Source of the DNA: Alicyclobacillus mali NBRC 102425
GTDB taxonomy: Bacteria > Bacillota > Bacilli > Alicyclobacillales > Alicyclobacillaceae
Assembly (NCBI RefSeq): GCF_001570745.1
Contig: NZ_BCSG01000014.1
Coordinates: 1 to 64,000 of the forward strand
Direction of reading: 5' to 3'
Length of the DNA stretch: 64,000 nt
The position numbers were made by a program, and so were the translations under genes. This document shows, one piece after another, positions 39,803 to 47,984 of this stretch (the stretch's first letter is position 1; every line of letters starts with the position of its first letter). The notes below the pieces were generated by a model, which did no database searches, had not been told where the DNA came from, and saw nothing but the letters and a program-made list of their open reading frames with translations.

Positions 39803-41431
39803 TCACTCCTTCGAGCGCCTTCGGGACGCGTCCAGTTCAAACGACGTCTTGTGCAGGCGCACATTCGGGTTTTTGTCGAGCAGCCACTGCATGGCGAACT
39901 CCGTCTGGAACAAGAGCACCGTGCGCCCGTCGCGATCGCGCACGATGAGCGTCGCGTATCGATCGAACTGGAGTTGTTCGAGGGGTTCGTCGGACTCCAG
40001 CCACCGTGCGAACTGATACGGCAATCGGATCATCTCGACGTCGACGCTGTACTCGTGCTTCATGCGGTGGACAAAAACGTCGAACTGAAGCTGGCCGACG
40101 GCGCCGAGGATCAGGTCCTCGGTGCGGTTGGCCTGGCGAAACACCTGCACGGCGCCCTCCTCGGTCAACTCGGCAATTCCCTTGTGAAACTGCTTGTATT
40201 TCATCGCGTTCGGCACGGACACCCGCGCAAAGTGCTCTGGCGAAAACGAGGGCAGCGGCGGGAATTCCAGACTGCCTCGCTCGACGAGCGTGTCGCCGAT
40301 GCGGAACAGCCCGGGATCGTGAATGCCGATGATGTCGCCCGCGTACGCCTCGTCGACGGTCTCGCGCTCCTGGCCGAAGAACTGCTGCGGCTGCGTGAGC
40401 GCAAGGCGCTTGCCCGTGCGGACGTGCGTCACGCTCATGCCGCGCGCGAACTTGCCCGAGCAGATCCGGACAAACGCGACGCGATCCCGATGAGCGGGAT
40501 TCATGTTCGCCTGAATTTTGAAGACGAAGCCCGTGAAGACGGGATCGTCCGGGCGGACCAAGCCGACACTGCTCTCCCGCGGGCCGGGTGCGGGCGCGAG
40601 CTGAATGAACGATTCAAGGAACGACGCGACGCCGAAGTTGGCGATCGCACTGCCGAAGTACATCGGCGTCAGCTTGCCCTGGCGGACGAGATCCGCATCA
40701 AACGAGTCGCCCGCGACATCGAGCAGTTCGATGTCGTCCTTGAGCTTCTGCCAGAGGACTTCGCCGAGCTCGTCGGCTAGGGCTGGATCGTTCAGGTCCG
40801 GCACCGGTACGCGCGTCTCGTCCGCTCGGCTCGTGAAGCGCTCGAACCGCCCTTCCATGCGGTGATAGATGCCCTGAAAATCGGGTCCCATGCCGATGGG
40901 CCAAGTCACCGGACAGGAGCGGATCCCGAGCACGCGCTCAATTTCCTCCATCAGTTCGAACGGATCCTTGCCGTGGCGGTCCAGCTTATTGACGAAGGTG
41001 AAAATGGGAATGCCGCGCATCCGGCAGACCTCGAACAGCTTGATGGTCTGCGGCTCCACGCCCTTCGCCGCGTCAATGAGCATCACCGCGCTGTCCGCCG
41101 CCGCGAGTGTCCGGTACGTGTCCTCGCTGAAGTCTTCGTGGCCCGGCGTGTCGAGCAGATTCAGACGACACCCCATGTAATCGAACTGCAGCACGGTCGA
41201 CGTGACCGAGATGCCGCGCTGCTTCTCAATCTCCATCCAGTCGCTCGTCGCGTGCCTCCGCGCCTTCCGCCCCTTCACTGCGCCCGCCTCGCGGATAGCG
41301 CCGCCGAACAACAGCAGCTTCTCGGTCAACGTCGTCTTTCCCGCATCCGGGTGCGAGATGATGGCGAACGTCCGGCGGTTCGCGCAGCGCGAGCCCTCTT
41401 CGAGGAGCGCCTCCTTGTTTTCCAGTTCCAC
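39803..41431 (-). CDS. prfC: Peptide chain release factor 3
   Basis: GTPase of about 542 residues that recycles RF1/RF2 from the ribosome and aids quality control of translation. G motifs: ISHPDAGKTT (G1), DTPGHEDFSEDTYR (G3), FVNKLDRHGKDPFEL (G4). KGRKARRHATSDWMEIEKQRGISVTSTVLQF is the RF3 switch region, distinct from EF-G. Start GTG 41431 with GGAGG at six bases; ATG 41437 overlaps that RBS. 51 bp downstream of the aldo/keto reductase; overlaps the carboxypeptidase start. Confidence 0.96.
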   Translation of the reverse strand: MELENKEALLEEGSRCANRRTFAIISHPDAGKTTLTEKLLLFGGAIREAGAVKGRKARRHATSDWMEIEKQRGISVTSTVLQFDYMGCRLNLLDTPGHEDFSEDTYRTLAAADSAVMLIDAAKGVEPQTIKLFEVCRMRGIPIFTFVNKLDRHGKDPFELMEEIERVLGIRSCPVTWPIGMGPDFQGIYHRMEGRFERFTSRADETRVPVPDLNDPALADELGEVLWQKLKDDIELLDVAGDSFDADLVRQGKLTPMYFGSAIANFGVASFLESFIQLAPAPGPRESSVGLVRPDDPVFTGFVFKIQANMNPAHRDRVAFVRICSGKFARGMSVTHVRTGKRLALTQPQQFFGQERETVDEAYAGDIIGIHDPGLFRIGDTLVERGSLEFPPLPSFSPEHFARVSVPNAMKYKQFHKGIAELTEEGAVQVFRQANRTEDLILGAVGQLQFDVFVHRMKHEYSVDVEMIRLPYQFARWLESDEPLEQLQFDRYATLIVRDRDGRTVLLFQTEFAMQWLLDKNPNVRLHKTSFELDASRRRSKE

Positions 41432-41481
41432 GGACATCCTCCACCGCGCTCCTTTTAACCGAACCTGATGAATCTAGCCCA

Positions 41482-42462
41482 TCACTGGTGACCCAGGACC
41501 GGATGCGGCACGTAGTTCTCCTCGAGCTCGGCGATCTCGTCCTGCGTCAGCTGAAGCTCGAGCGCCGCCACAGCGTCCTCCAGGTGATGGAGCTTCGTCG
41601 CGCCGATGATGGGCGCCGTCACGAACGGCTTCGACAGCACCCAGGCCAGCGCCACCTGCGCCATCGGCACGCCGCGCTGTTCCGCCACGGCCTTGACCCG
41701 CTCGACGATGCGCCGATCGCTCTCCTCCGTGAGCGCGTACAGCTTGCGGCCGAATTCGTCCGTCTCCGATCTCGCCGTGCGCGTATCCCAGTCCCGCGTC
41801 AGCCGGCCGCGCGCGAGCGGGCTCCACGGAATGACGCCGATGCCATCCTCCTGGCAGAGCGGCATCATCTCCCGCTCCTCCTCGCGGTAAAGGAGATTGT
41901 AGTAGTTCTGCATCGATACAAACTTCGTCCATCCGTGCAATTCGGCCGCGTGCTGAAGCTTCATGAACTGCCGCGCGTACATCGACGAGGCACCGATGTA
42001 GCGCGCCTTGCCCGCCTTCACGACGTCGTGCACCGCCTCCATCGTCTCCTCGACCGGCGTGTTCGGATCAAACCGATGGATCTGGTACAGATCCACGTAA
42101 TCCGTGCCGAGGCGGCGCAGGCTGTTATCAATCTCCTCCAGGAGATGCTTGCGCGACAGTCCGCCGCCGTTCGGCCCGGGCCGCATGCGCCCGTGCACCT
42201 TCGTGGCGATCACGACCTCTTCCCGCCTGACGAAATCGCGCAGCGCGCGGCCGAGGATCTCCTCACTGGCGCCGAGCGAGTACACGTTTGCCGTATCGAA
42301 GAAGTTGATGCCGAGATCGAGCGCCTTGCGAAGGAACGGGCGCGCTTCTTCCTCGCGCAGCACCCAGGAGTGCGTGCCCCGCTCCGGATCCCCATAGCTC
42401 ATGCATCCGAGGCAAATGCGAGAAACCTCGAGCCCCGTCTTGCCGAGGCGCACATACTGCAT
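41482..42462 (-). CDS. Aldo/keto reductase
   Basis: 326 residues, NADPH-dependent (alpha/beta)8 reductase of the AKR family 11/YajO-like type. Signatures: YVRLGKTGLEVSRICLGCMSYGDP, FFDTANVYSLGASEEILGRAL (with catalytic Asp and Tyr), ATKVHGRMRPGPNGGGLSRKH (Lys), and VDLYQIHRFDPNTPVEE (His). The C-terminal APIIGATKLHHLEDAV gives NADP binding. Substrates of this group are small aldehydes and ketones. ATG start with GAGAGGAGTG; 15 bp after signal peptidase I. Confidence 0.94.
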   Translation of the reverse strand: MQYVRLGKTGLEVSRICLGCMSYGDPERGTHSWVLREEEARPFLRKALDLGINFFDTANVYSLGASEEILGRALRDFVRREEVVIATKVHGRMRPGPNGGGLSRKHLLEEIDNSLRRLGTDYVDLYQIHRFDPNTPVEETMEAVHDVVKAGKARYIGASSMYARQFMKLQHAAELHGWTKFVSMQNYYNLLYREEEREMMPLCQEDGIGVIPWSPLARGRLTRDWDTRTARSETDEFGRKLYALTEESDRRIVERVKAVAEQRGVPMAQVALAWVLSKPFVTAPIIGATKLHHLEDAVAALELQLTQDEIAELEENYVPHPVLGHQ

Positions 42463-42477
42463 CTGCGCTCACTCCTC

Positions 42478-43077
42478 TCAGACGTGTTGAGAGATGACGC
42501 TCATTTTGTTGAACGGATAGACCACAAATTCCGCCTCGCCCACAATCATGGAGCGCGGCACGAACTTGTGTACCCAGAGCCTGCTGTCGTCGGAGATGGG
42601 CCGGTTGTCGCCAAGCATGAAGTAGCATCCGGGCGGCACCTTCCAGGTCCCGACGACCGTGCCGTTGTACTTCGAAATATCCGGATTGTTCTCGACCAGC
42701 TTCTTGCCGTTGATGTACACGGCATTCGAGGTCACGGTCACCGTGTCGCCAGGCATGCCGATCACGCGCTTCACAAACAGTTCGCTCGGATCATCCGGCC
42801 AATGAAACACGACGACCTCCCCGCGGTGAATGGGCCAAAGCTCCGTCGCCAGTTTGTTGACGATCACGTATGCGAAATTGCGGGAGCTCGTCGCAGGGAT
42901 GGTGGGGTACATCGAAGCAGACGGCACACGCGCGGGGCTTACCACCCACATCCGAAGCGCCATGGCGATGGCCACGCCAATCAGGATGGGCAAAAACAGC
43001 CCAGAGAACCAGTTGCGCTTCGGCCTCTCTTCCATCGGTTGTCGCTGTTCCACGTTGCCACTTCCCTGCTCTGTCAT
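42478..43077 (-). CDS. lepB: Signal peptidase I (type I, S26)
   Basis: 199 residues. One N-terminal membrane helix at 25-44 follows a short charged cytoplasmic tail. Catalytic dyad Ser55 in PSASMYPT and Lys103 in FVKRVIGMPGD; GCYFMLGDNRPISDDSR is the conserved box E. Removes signal peptides from exported proteins at the outer face of the membrane. ATG 43077 has no strong Shine-Dalgarno; GTG at residue 9 or ATG at residue 15 are alternatives. Precedes the aldo/keto reductase and follows two exported-protein genes by 149 bp. Confidence 0.94.
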   Translation of the reverse strand: MTEQGSGNVEQRQPMEERPKRNWFSGLFLPILIGVAIAMALRMWVVSPARVPSASMYPTIPATSSRNFAYVIVNKLATELWPIHRGEVVVFHWPDDPSELFVKRVIGMPGDTVTVTSNAVYINGKKLVENNPDISKYNGTVVGTWKVPPGCYFMLGDNRPISDDSRLWVHKFVPRSMIVGEAEFVVYPFNKMSVISQHV

Positions 43078-43225
43078 GTCCGAAGCTACGCGAAAGGCCG
43101 CCTCGGCAGTCGCCCAACATTATACGATATCCATATCAGCTTCACATCGAGAACTTCGCACATGCATCCGCGACCGCAGCTGTGGGCGAGCGTCCCATCA
43201 TGCAAATGGTTCGATCACGCCAAAC

Positions 43226-44215
43226 TCAATCCATCACGACCCCGTACGTGTTTGCGCGGACAACCAGCACCGCGTCGGCGCTCTGCGAGGCGAGAAAAAA
43301 CGCGCCCTGCGGCGCAAGGACCACCCGTCCCGAGGCGTCCTCAATGAAGCGCCGGTTCACGATGTAGACGTGGCCGGCGTGATCGATCACCAAGCTCGAG
43401 GCGGGCACTGGCGAGGGCAATCGGCACAACGTCGTCCAAGTGCGACCGTCAAACGAGCGGACGGCAACAGCCTCCCCGCCTCCATTCAGCTCGGCACAGT
43501 AAACGGTGTTTCCCGCGCCGCGAATCAGCGCCACCCGAGACGCCAACGGGCGAAGCAGCCCGCCGCGATCCGCCCACAGGCGATGCTGCGCGTCGACGAG
43601 ATACAGCGTGAGAGCCGTTGCGGCATCGTAGGCTTGGCGGATGGAGAGGTTGGCGAGCGATTCCACGTACATGTGCTCATTCGTGTCAAAGTAGTAGACC
43701 TCATTGCTCCACGGGCCGGAGAACAGGACGTACAGATCGTTCGTGTAGCCGCTCCAGGCCATGGCTTGCCACGCCATGCCTGCCGGCGGGTGAAGCCACG
43801 CAATAGGCCTCATGACGTGATTCCAAACGTCGTACGTCTCGAGTTGCCCGCCGCCCGTGAGGATGAGCATGAGCCGGTCACTGACCCACGCCGCGCTTGC
43901 CACGCCTGATGAAATATGAAGGCTGGCCACGCTGTTCCCCGTGCGCAGGCCAAACACCACAAGCTCGCCCTTCGGCTCCACGGCAAACGCCGCGACGCGA
44001 GAAGGACTCGGATCCCACGCCCGCGAGCGCGTCAGTTCGGGGCCTCGGGCGTCCAGGTGCGCCCGCAAAATCGGTTCTGGCACCGGCTCTCGAACCACCA
44101 CCGTGTGCCAATCGACGGGCGCAGGCTGCAGACGCGCGGCTTCCTTCGCTCCCCACAGAAAAGCAGCGGTCCCCGCCAGAATCGTCGCGTAGATGCCAAG
44201 CCGCTTCAGCTTCAC
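43226..44215 (-). CDS. Exported beta-propeller-like protein, unknown function
   Basis: 329 residues. An N-terminal hydrophobic stretch (LGIYATILAGTAAFLWGAKEAA) is a signal peptide or anchor, with no lipobox. The rest is a series of four-strand repeats with aromatic ends (VAAFAVEPKGELVVFGL, AAWVSDRLMLILTGG, AMAWSGYTNDLYVLFSG, VDAQHRLWADRGG, VYCAELNGGGEAV, LVIDHAGHVYIVN), the profile of a six- or seven-bladed propeller. Start GTG 44215 after GAAAGAGG. It follows the phosphodiester glycosidase by 18 bp and is likely co-transcribed. Confidence 0.75.
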   Translation of the reverse strand: MKLKRLGIYATILAGTAAFLWGAKEAARLQPAPVDWHTVVVREPVPEPILRAHLDARGPELTRSRAWDPSPSRVAAFAVEPKGELVVFGLRTGNSVASLHISSGVASAAWVSDRLMLILTGGGQLETYDVWNHVMRPIAWLHPPAGMAWQAMAWSGYTNDLYVLFSGPWSNEVYYFDTNEHMYVESLANLSIRQAYDAATALTLYLVDAQHRLWADRGGLLRPLASRVALIRGAGNTVYCAELNGGGEAVAVRSFDGRTWTTLCRLPSPVPASSLVIDHAGHVYIVNRRFIEDASGRVVLAPQGAFFLASQSADAVLVVRANTYGVVMD

Positions 44216-44233
44216 ACGTCTACCTCTTTCGCG

Positions 44234-45121
44234 CTATTTGACCAGCACGGCCGTACCGATGTATCGCTCGCCCAGGATGTCCGTGGGCTGATTGATCAGG
44301 TGTCCATCGTAGACCAGCGTCGCGGACGAACCGCCGTCCAGATTGGCCGCCGTGACGGCCCCGAGCGAAATCATGAGGCGCGCGATGTCACCAAGGCTCG
44401 CGCCGATGTCCGCGGGCCCTGTCAGTTCGCGGCCGTCCGTCACCATGAGGATGACCGTCCCATTCGCCGTCTGCCCTATCGCCGTCCGCGGCGCATAGCC
44501 CCAGTCGCCTGCGCCCTGGATCTGGTCCACGCCATGGTCCACGAGCGTCGGGCCGAACATCAGGGCCTGCGTCACCCCCATCGCCCGCAATTCGGCGAGC
44601 GTGTAAGTGCCTGAGATGAGGCGTCCGTCCGCCGTGAAACCGATGATGCTTTCGGGACCGCTCGCGCGCTGGAGAATCCGCCCGTTGCTGATGACGATGC
44701 CCTGCACGAGCCCTCCTGTCCCTTGCCAGTTGGTGTCCGTGAACGACCCGCCGTTTACGCCCGCAACCGCGTGCCAGTCGTTCACGAACTGTTCGACCGT
44801 TTCGCCCACGTCGCCCGGATAGCGCGTCTCCACGATTTCGACGCGCCGCGGATCCCGCACCCAAAGCGCGTATGCCGTGAAGTTGGGCTCGCGGATGACA
44901 GACAGGCGCATGCCAGATGGCGGTTGGGGCGGTCTGTACAGCGGAGCGCCGAAGATCGGCTCGTCAAGCCGTGGCGACGGAAGCGCCGGACTCGCCAGCC
45001 GAACCACGCGATCCCGCCGGATGGGCGCGGGCAGATTCCAGCGGTAGACGAACGCGGCCACCGATGCGACGAGGGCCAGATACAGGGCACAGCCAAGCAC
45101 TACCAGACGTTTCTCCGCCAT
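44234..45121 (-). CDS. Membrane-anchored phosphodiester glycosidase family (NAGPA-like) protein
   Basis: 295 residues. An N-terminal helix (VVLGCALYLALVASVAAFVY) anchors it outside. The NAGPA/DUF2233 domain follows: AGVNGGSFTDTNWQGTGGLVQGIVISNG, IIGFTADGRLISGTY, RTAIGQTANGTVILMVTDGR, and the hallmark ANLDGGSSATLVYDG near the C-terminus. Family members cleave GlcNAc-phosphodiesters on glycans or wall polymers and occur with exopolysaccharide genes. Start ATG 45121; a GTG four codons upstream is an option. Operon with the exported propeller protein. Confidence 0.85.
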   Translation of the reverse strand: MAEKRLVVLGCALYLALVASVAAFVYRWNLPAPIRRDRVVRLASPALPSPRLDEPIFGAPLYRPPQPPSGMRLSVIREPNFTAYALWVRDPRRVEIVETRYPGDVGETVEQFVNDWHAVAGVNGGSFTDTNWQGTGGLVQGIVISNGRILQRASGPESIIGFTADGRLISGTYTLAELRAMGVTQALMFGPTLVDHGVDQIQGAGDWGYAPRTAIGQTANGTVILMVTDGRELTGPADIGASLGDIARLMISLGAVTAANLDGGSSATLVYDGHLINQPTDILGERYIGTAVLVK

Positions 45122-45225
45122 CGCGCCACTCACCCTCGCAGCGTCCGCCGCGCTCCATTCTGAGGTACACCCTGCATCCTTTCGCCAGGTCGTCGTCCGA
45201 TCCCTGCTCCCGGTCTCAGCTCGTG

Positions 45226-45269
45226 AAAAAGGCAAAGCGCGTGAGGGACGCTCGCGCCCCCCACGCGCC
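45226..45269 (-). terminator. Terminator after the 43-residue protein gene
   Basis: GC-rich stem GCGCGTG.../...CACGCGC (7 bp plus a GGG/CCC extension) between 45237 and 45269, followed on the minus strand by TTTGCCTTTTT. It starts six bases past the stop of the small gene. Confidence 0.7.
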
Positions 45270-45274
45270 TGCAT

Positions 45275-45406
45275 TCACTTCTTTTTCCCGAGCTTCGTTC
45301 GCAACTTCTCGCCCGGAATGCGCTCTTCGCGCTCTTCCGTCGGCAGCGTCTTGTTGGCGTCGTTATGCAGCGGCTTCGATTCGTGTCGGCTGTTCGACAC
45401 CGTCAT
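45275..45406 (-). CDS. Small basic protein, 43 residues
   Basis: ATG at 45406 directly preceded by GAAGGGGGG, stop TGA 45277-45275, and a good terminator just after the stop: a complete small transcription unit. The product has many charged residues (ending LRTKLGKKK, with PTEEREERIPGEKL in the middle), no Trp or Cys, and is predicted soluble and flexible. No family recognised. Divergent from the acetamidase gene. Confidence 0.55.
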   Translation of the reverse strand: MTVSNSRHESKPLHNDANKTLPTEEREERIPGEKLRTKLGKKK

Positions 45407-45526
45407 CCCCCCTTCGGCGTTAGTATGCTGCTCATTTCGCGATGGCCGCAGGTGAAGAAGGCCCAGATGTCAAAGACATGCATCGTCACGTCCGAAGAGG
45501 ACTAGCCTTTTCAGAGGAGGAAGCCT

Positions 45527-46441
45527 ATGTCCGCCCCCATCTACACGCTTGATCCCACGCACATCGTCTATTCGTTCGCCTCGTACCATCCCCCCGCCCT
45601 GTCCGTCCCCGCTGGCGCGGTGGTGCAAATCGAGACGTGCGACTGTTTCGAGAATCAAATCGAGCGAGAGGACCAGGACTTTGGCACGCTCGACTGGAAC
45701 CGCATCAATCCAGCCACCGGCCCCATCCACGTGCAGGGAGCCATGCCGGGAGATGTACTGGCCGTGCACGTTCTGGACATCAAGCTCGCGAAGCGCGGCA
45801 TCATGACCACCGGCCCGGGCCTCGGCGTGATGGGTGGTCACCTCGCCGAGAACGCCATTCGGTTCGTCGAGATCGAACACGGTCAAGTCGTCCTGCCCGG
45901 CGGGGTGCGCGCGCCGCTGCGGCCGATGATCGGCGTCATCGGCGTGGCTCCCGCGGATGGCGAGGTCCCGTGTGGCACCCCTGGCGATCACGGCGGCAAC
46001 ATGGATTGCACGCGCATCGCGCCTGGCGCCGTGCTGTTGCTCCCCGTCTCCGTTCAAGGCGCCCTGTTTGCGCTCGGCGATCTCCACGCAGCGATGGGCG
46101 ACGGCGAGGTCGGCGTGTCCGGCGTCGAGATCGCAGGCCGTGTGACAGTTCGCCTTGAGGTGATACGCGATGCGGCTTGCCCGGCACCCATGGTGATTTC
46201 CGCGGATGACGTCAGCGTCATCGCCTCCGCGGACACCCTCGACGCCGCGGCGGAATTGGCAACCGAGCGGGCCGCCACCTGGCTCGCGGCCGCCGCGCAC
46301 CTTCATCTCGCCGATGCCACGATGCTGCTAAGTGCATCCGGCCGGCTCCGCATCTGCCAAGTCGTCGACCCACTCAAGACGGCGAGGATGGAGATCGACC
46401 GCGGGTTGCTTGAACAGCTGCGCGTAGAACTGCCCGTCTGA
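45527..46441 (+). CDS. Acetamidase/formamidase family amidohydrolase
   Basis: 304 residues, the FmdA/AmdA family that hydrolyses acetamide or formamide to ammonia and the acid. Signatures: PPALSVPAGAVVQIETCDCFENQ near the N-terminus, GPIHVQGAMPGDVLAVHVLDI, and PCGTPGDHGGNMDCTRIAPGA, the metal-binding HGGNMD box, followed by GDLHAAMGDGEVGVSGVE. ATG start with AGAGGAGGAAGCC. Single gene with its own terminator; it may supply nitrogen, like the guanidine operon further along. Confidence 0.93.
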   Translation: MSAPIYTLDPTHIVYSFASYHPPALSVPAGAVVQIETCDCFENQIEREDQDFGTLDWNRINPATGPIHVQGAMPGDVLAVHVLDIKLAKRGIMTTGPGLGVMGGHLAENAIRFVEIEHGQVVLPGGVRAPLRPMIGVIGVAPADGEVPCGTPGDHGGNMDCTRIAPGAVLLLPVSVQGALFALGDLHAAMGDGEVGVSGVEIAGRVTVRLEVIRDAACPAPMVISADDVSVIASADTLDAAAELATERAATWLAAAAHLHLADATMLLSASGRLRICQVVDPLKTARMEIDRGLLEQLRVELPV

Positions 46442-46448
46442 ATCGCGG

Positions 46449-46473
46449 ACGGCGAGCGGACTCCGCTCGCCGT
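46449..46473 (+). terminator. Hairpin after the amidohydrolase gene
   Basis: Perfect 11-bp stem ACGGCGAGCGG / CCGCTCGCCGT with a 3-base loop, seven bases past the stop. The following TATGTCACTTTAT is only moderately T-rich. Confidence 0.65.
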
Positions 46474-46499
46474 TATGTCACTTTATCTACCATAAAACC

Positions 46500-46529
46500 T
46501 TGATCAGCGCCGAAAATTCACCCCATAAT
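46500..46529 (+). promoter_or_regulatory. Promoter of the chemoreceptor-like gene
   Basis: -35 TTGATC at 46500-46505, 18-base spacer, -10 CATAAT at 46524-46529, 38 bases before the TTG start. Fits a SigA-type promoter. Confidence 0.55.
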
Positions 46530-46566
46530 GGAATTGTACATGACATAGACGCAGGAGTTGGTCGCC

Positions 46567-47946
46567 TTGTGGACGCTGCTTCGACGCCACAGAGATGTGA
46601 GCGGCGAACCGCCTGCTCACCTCCCGCTCATCCAGGAGCTCCTGGCGGCCATCTGCGTGACGGCGGACAGGCTGGACGCCACCACGGCCTTCCTGTCGCA
46701 GTCGGTTCGTGAACTCGTCGGACTCGCAGAGCGCACAGAATCCACGGAAGTCCGCACATGCCAGCGGGCAACGCTCGCCGTGGACGAACTGGACAGATCC
46801 GCCGCGCACGTTCAAGCCGCGTTAAAAACGTTCTCAGGCGCTCAATCTTCCATGGAGCGCATTGCGCGCCGCGCGGAAGAACTGGAGGATCGCGTCCCTG
46901 CACTGGTGGAGCGCGTCCGGGAAGCCATGCAAACCGTTCGCAAGCTGTCCGCTGCCATTGAGGAGAACAACGCGCGCGTCGCGGAGATGGTCGCGGGCCT
47001 GGACCGCATCCGCGCTGTGCACGAGGCCATCCGCAGCATGAGCGAGCAGACCTCTCTCATCGCACTGAACGCAACGATCGAAGCGGCGCACGCGGGGCAT
47101 CACGGCCGCGGATTCGCCGTGATCGCGGACGAAGTGCGCCGACTGGCGGATCAGGCGAAGGATGCACTCCGACACAGTTCAAACAACTTCGCGGACATCC
47201 GCGCCCAGGTCGACGGACTCGCCGCCATCGGCGCCGAGGCTCAGTCGGCTTCCCATCTCGGGGTGGCCGCTCTGCACGCTATCAATGACTTCTTTGCCGC
47301 CACGCGCCAAGAGGTGGCTGAGATGGCATCAGACGCTCAACAGGCGCGCACGGACGCGGAGCGCGCATTTCGCCATCTGGACGACGCCGAGCGCGGCGTC
47401 CGGCAGGCGCAGGTGTCGATGCGCAACGCCACGGACGATCTCGTCTCGCTGATGGCGGAGAACGCAGCCACTCGCCAACAGATCGACGCGTTGACACAGG
47501 TCTCTTCCCATCTTCGCGAGACGGCTGACGAGCTGGCGGGCGAGATCGCAGAATTTCAGGCGTTTGTGCCCGAAGCGGCGGCGACCGTGGACACCGAGTC
47601 CTTGGAAGCGCTGAAAGGCGAACTGAAGGCCGCGTGTTCCCGCCTTCACGCCGCGGACCTGGAGCGAGCATCGGTGAAACAAATGCTTCTCGAGCTGAAG
47701 GCAAAGCACAGCCTGGGATCCATCTGGTTGAATCGCGCGGACGGATCGTTCGTGTTCTCGGATCCGCCGGCCGGATTGTTGAACGCCTCTCAGAGACCGT
47801 GGTTCACAGCTGCCTTGGCAGGAGAAGCGTACATATCTGCGCCCTACGTCTCCGCGCAGAGCCGCAGACGTTGCATCACAGTGAGCGTACCCATCACGCA
47901 TGACCAAAGAGTGGTTGGATGTGTGGGGGCAGATGTGTATATTTAG
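46567..47946 (+). CDS. Soluble methyl-accepting chemotaxis-type protein with C-terminal Cache-like domain
   Basis: 459 residues from a TTG, nine bases after CAGGAG (the TTG at 46558 touches the RBS). Residues ~40-360 are coiled-coil; the receptor hairpin tip core is at ~160-200, with [20 protein letters not shown] and [17 protein letters not shown]. The last ~65 residues ([58 protein letters not shown]) resemble the distal part of a Cache/PAS-type ligand-binding domain. No membrane helix and no N-terminal sensor are seen, so sensing is intracellular and the usual domain order is reversed. It would signal to CheA or act on another partner. Confidence 0.88.
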   Translation: MWTLLRRHRDVSGEPPAHLPLIQELLAAICVTADRLDATTAFLSQSVRELVGLAERTESTEVRTCQRATLAVDELDRSAAHVQAALKTFSGAQSSMERIARRAEELEDRVPALVERVREAMQTVRKLSAAIEENNARVAEMVAGLDRIRAVHEAIRSMSEQTSLIALNATIEAAHAGHHGRGFAVIADEVRRLADQAKDALRHSSNNFADIRAQVDGLAAIGAEAQSASHLGVAALHAINDFFAATRQEVAEMASDAQQARTDAERAFRHLDDAERGVRQAQVSMRNATDDLVSLMAENAATRQQIDALTQVSSHLRETADELAGEIAEFQAFVPEAAATVDTESLEALKGELKAACSRLHAADLERASVKQMLLELKAKHSLGSIWLNRADGSFVFSDPPAGLLNASQRPWFTAALAGEAYISAPYVSAQSRRRCITVSVPITHDQRVVGCVGADVYI

Positions 47947-47984
47947 AAGGGAGAGTGATCCAGCGGCAAGGTGGTGCAAAAGCG

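Noticed and set aside
46490-46520. SigD-type promoter (TAAA...GCCGAAAA) ahead of the chemoreceptor gene
   Set aside because: Spacing is about 12 bases instead of 14-16 and the second half differs from GCCGATAA; the SigA-like TTGATC-18-CATAAT is a better fit.
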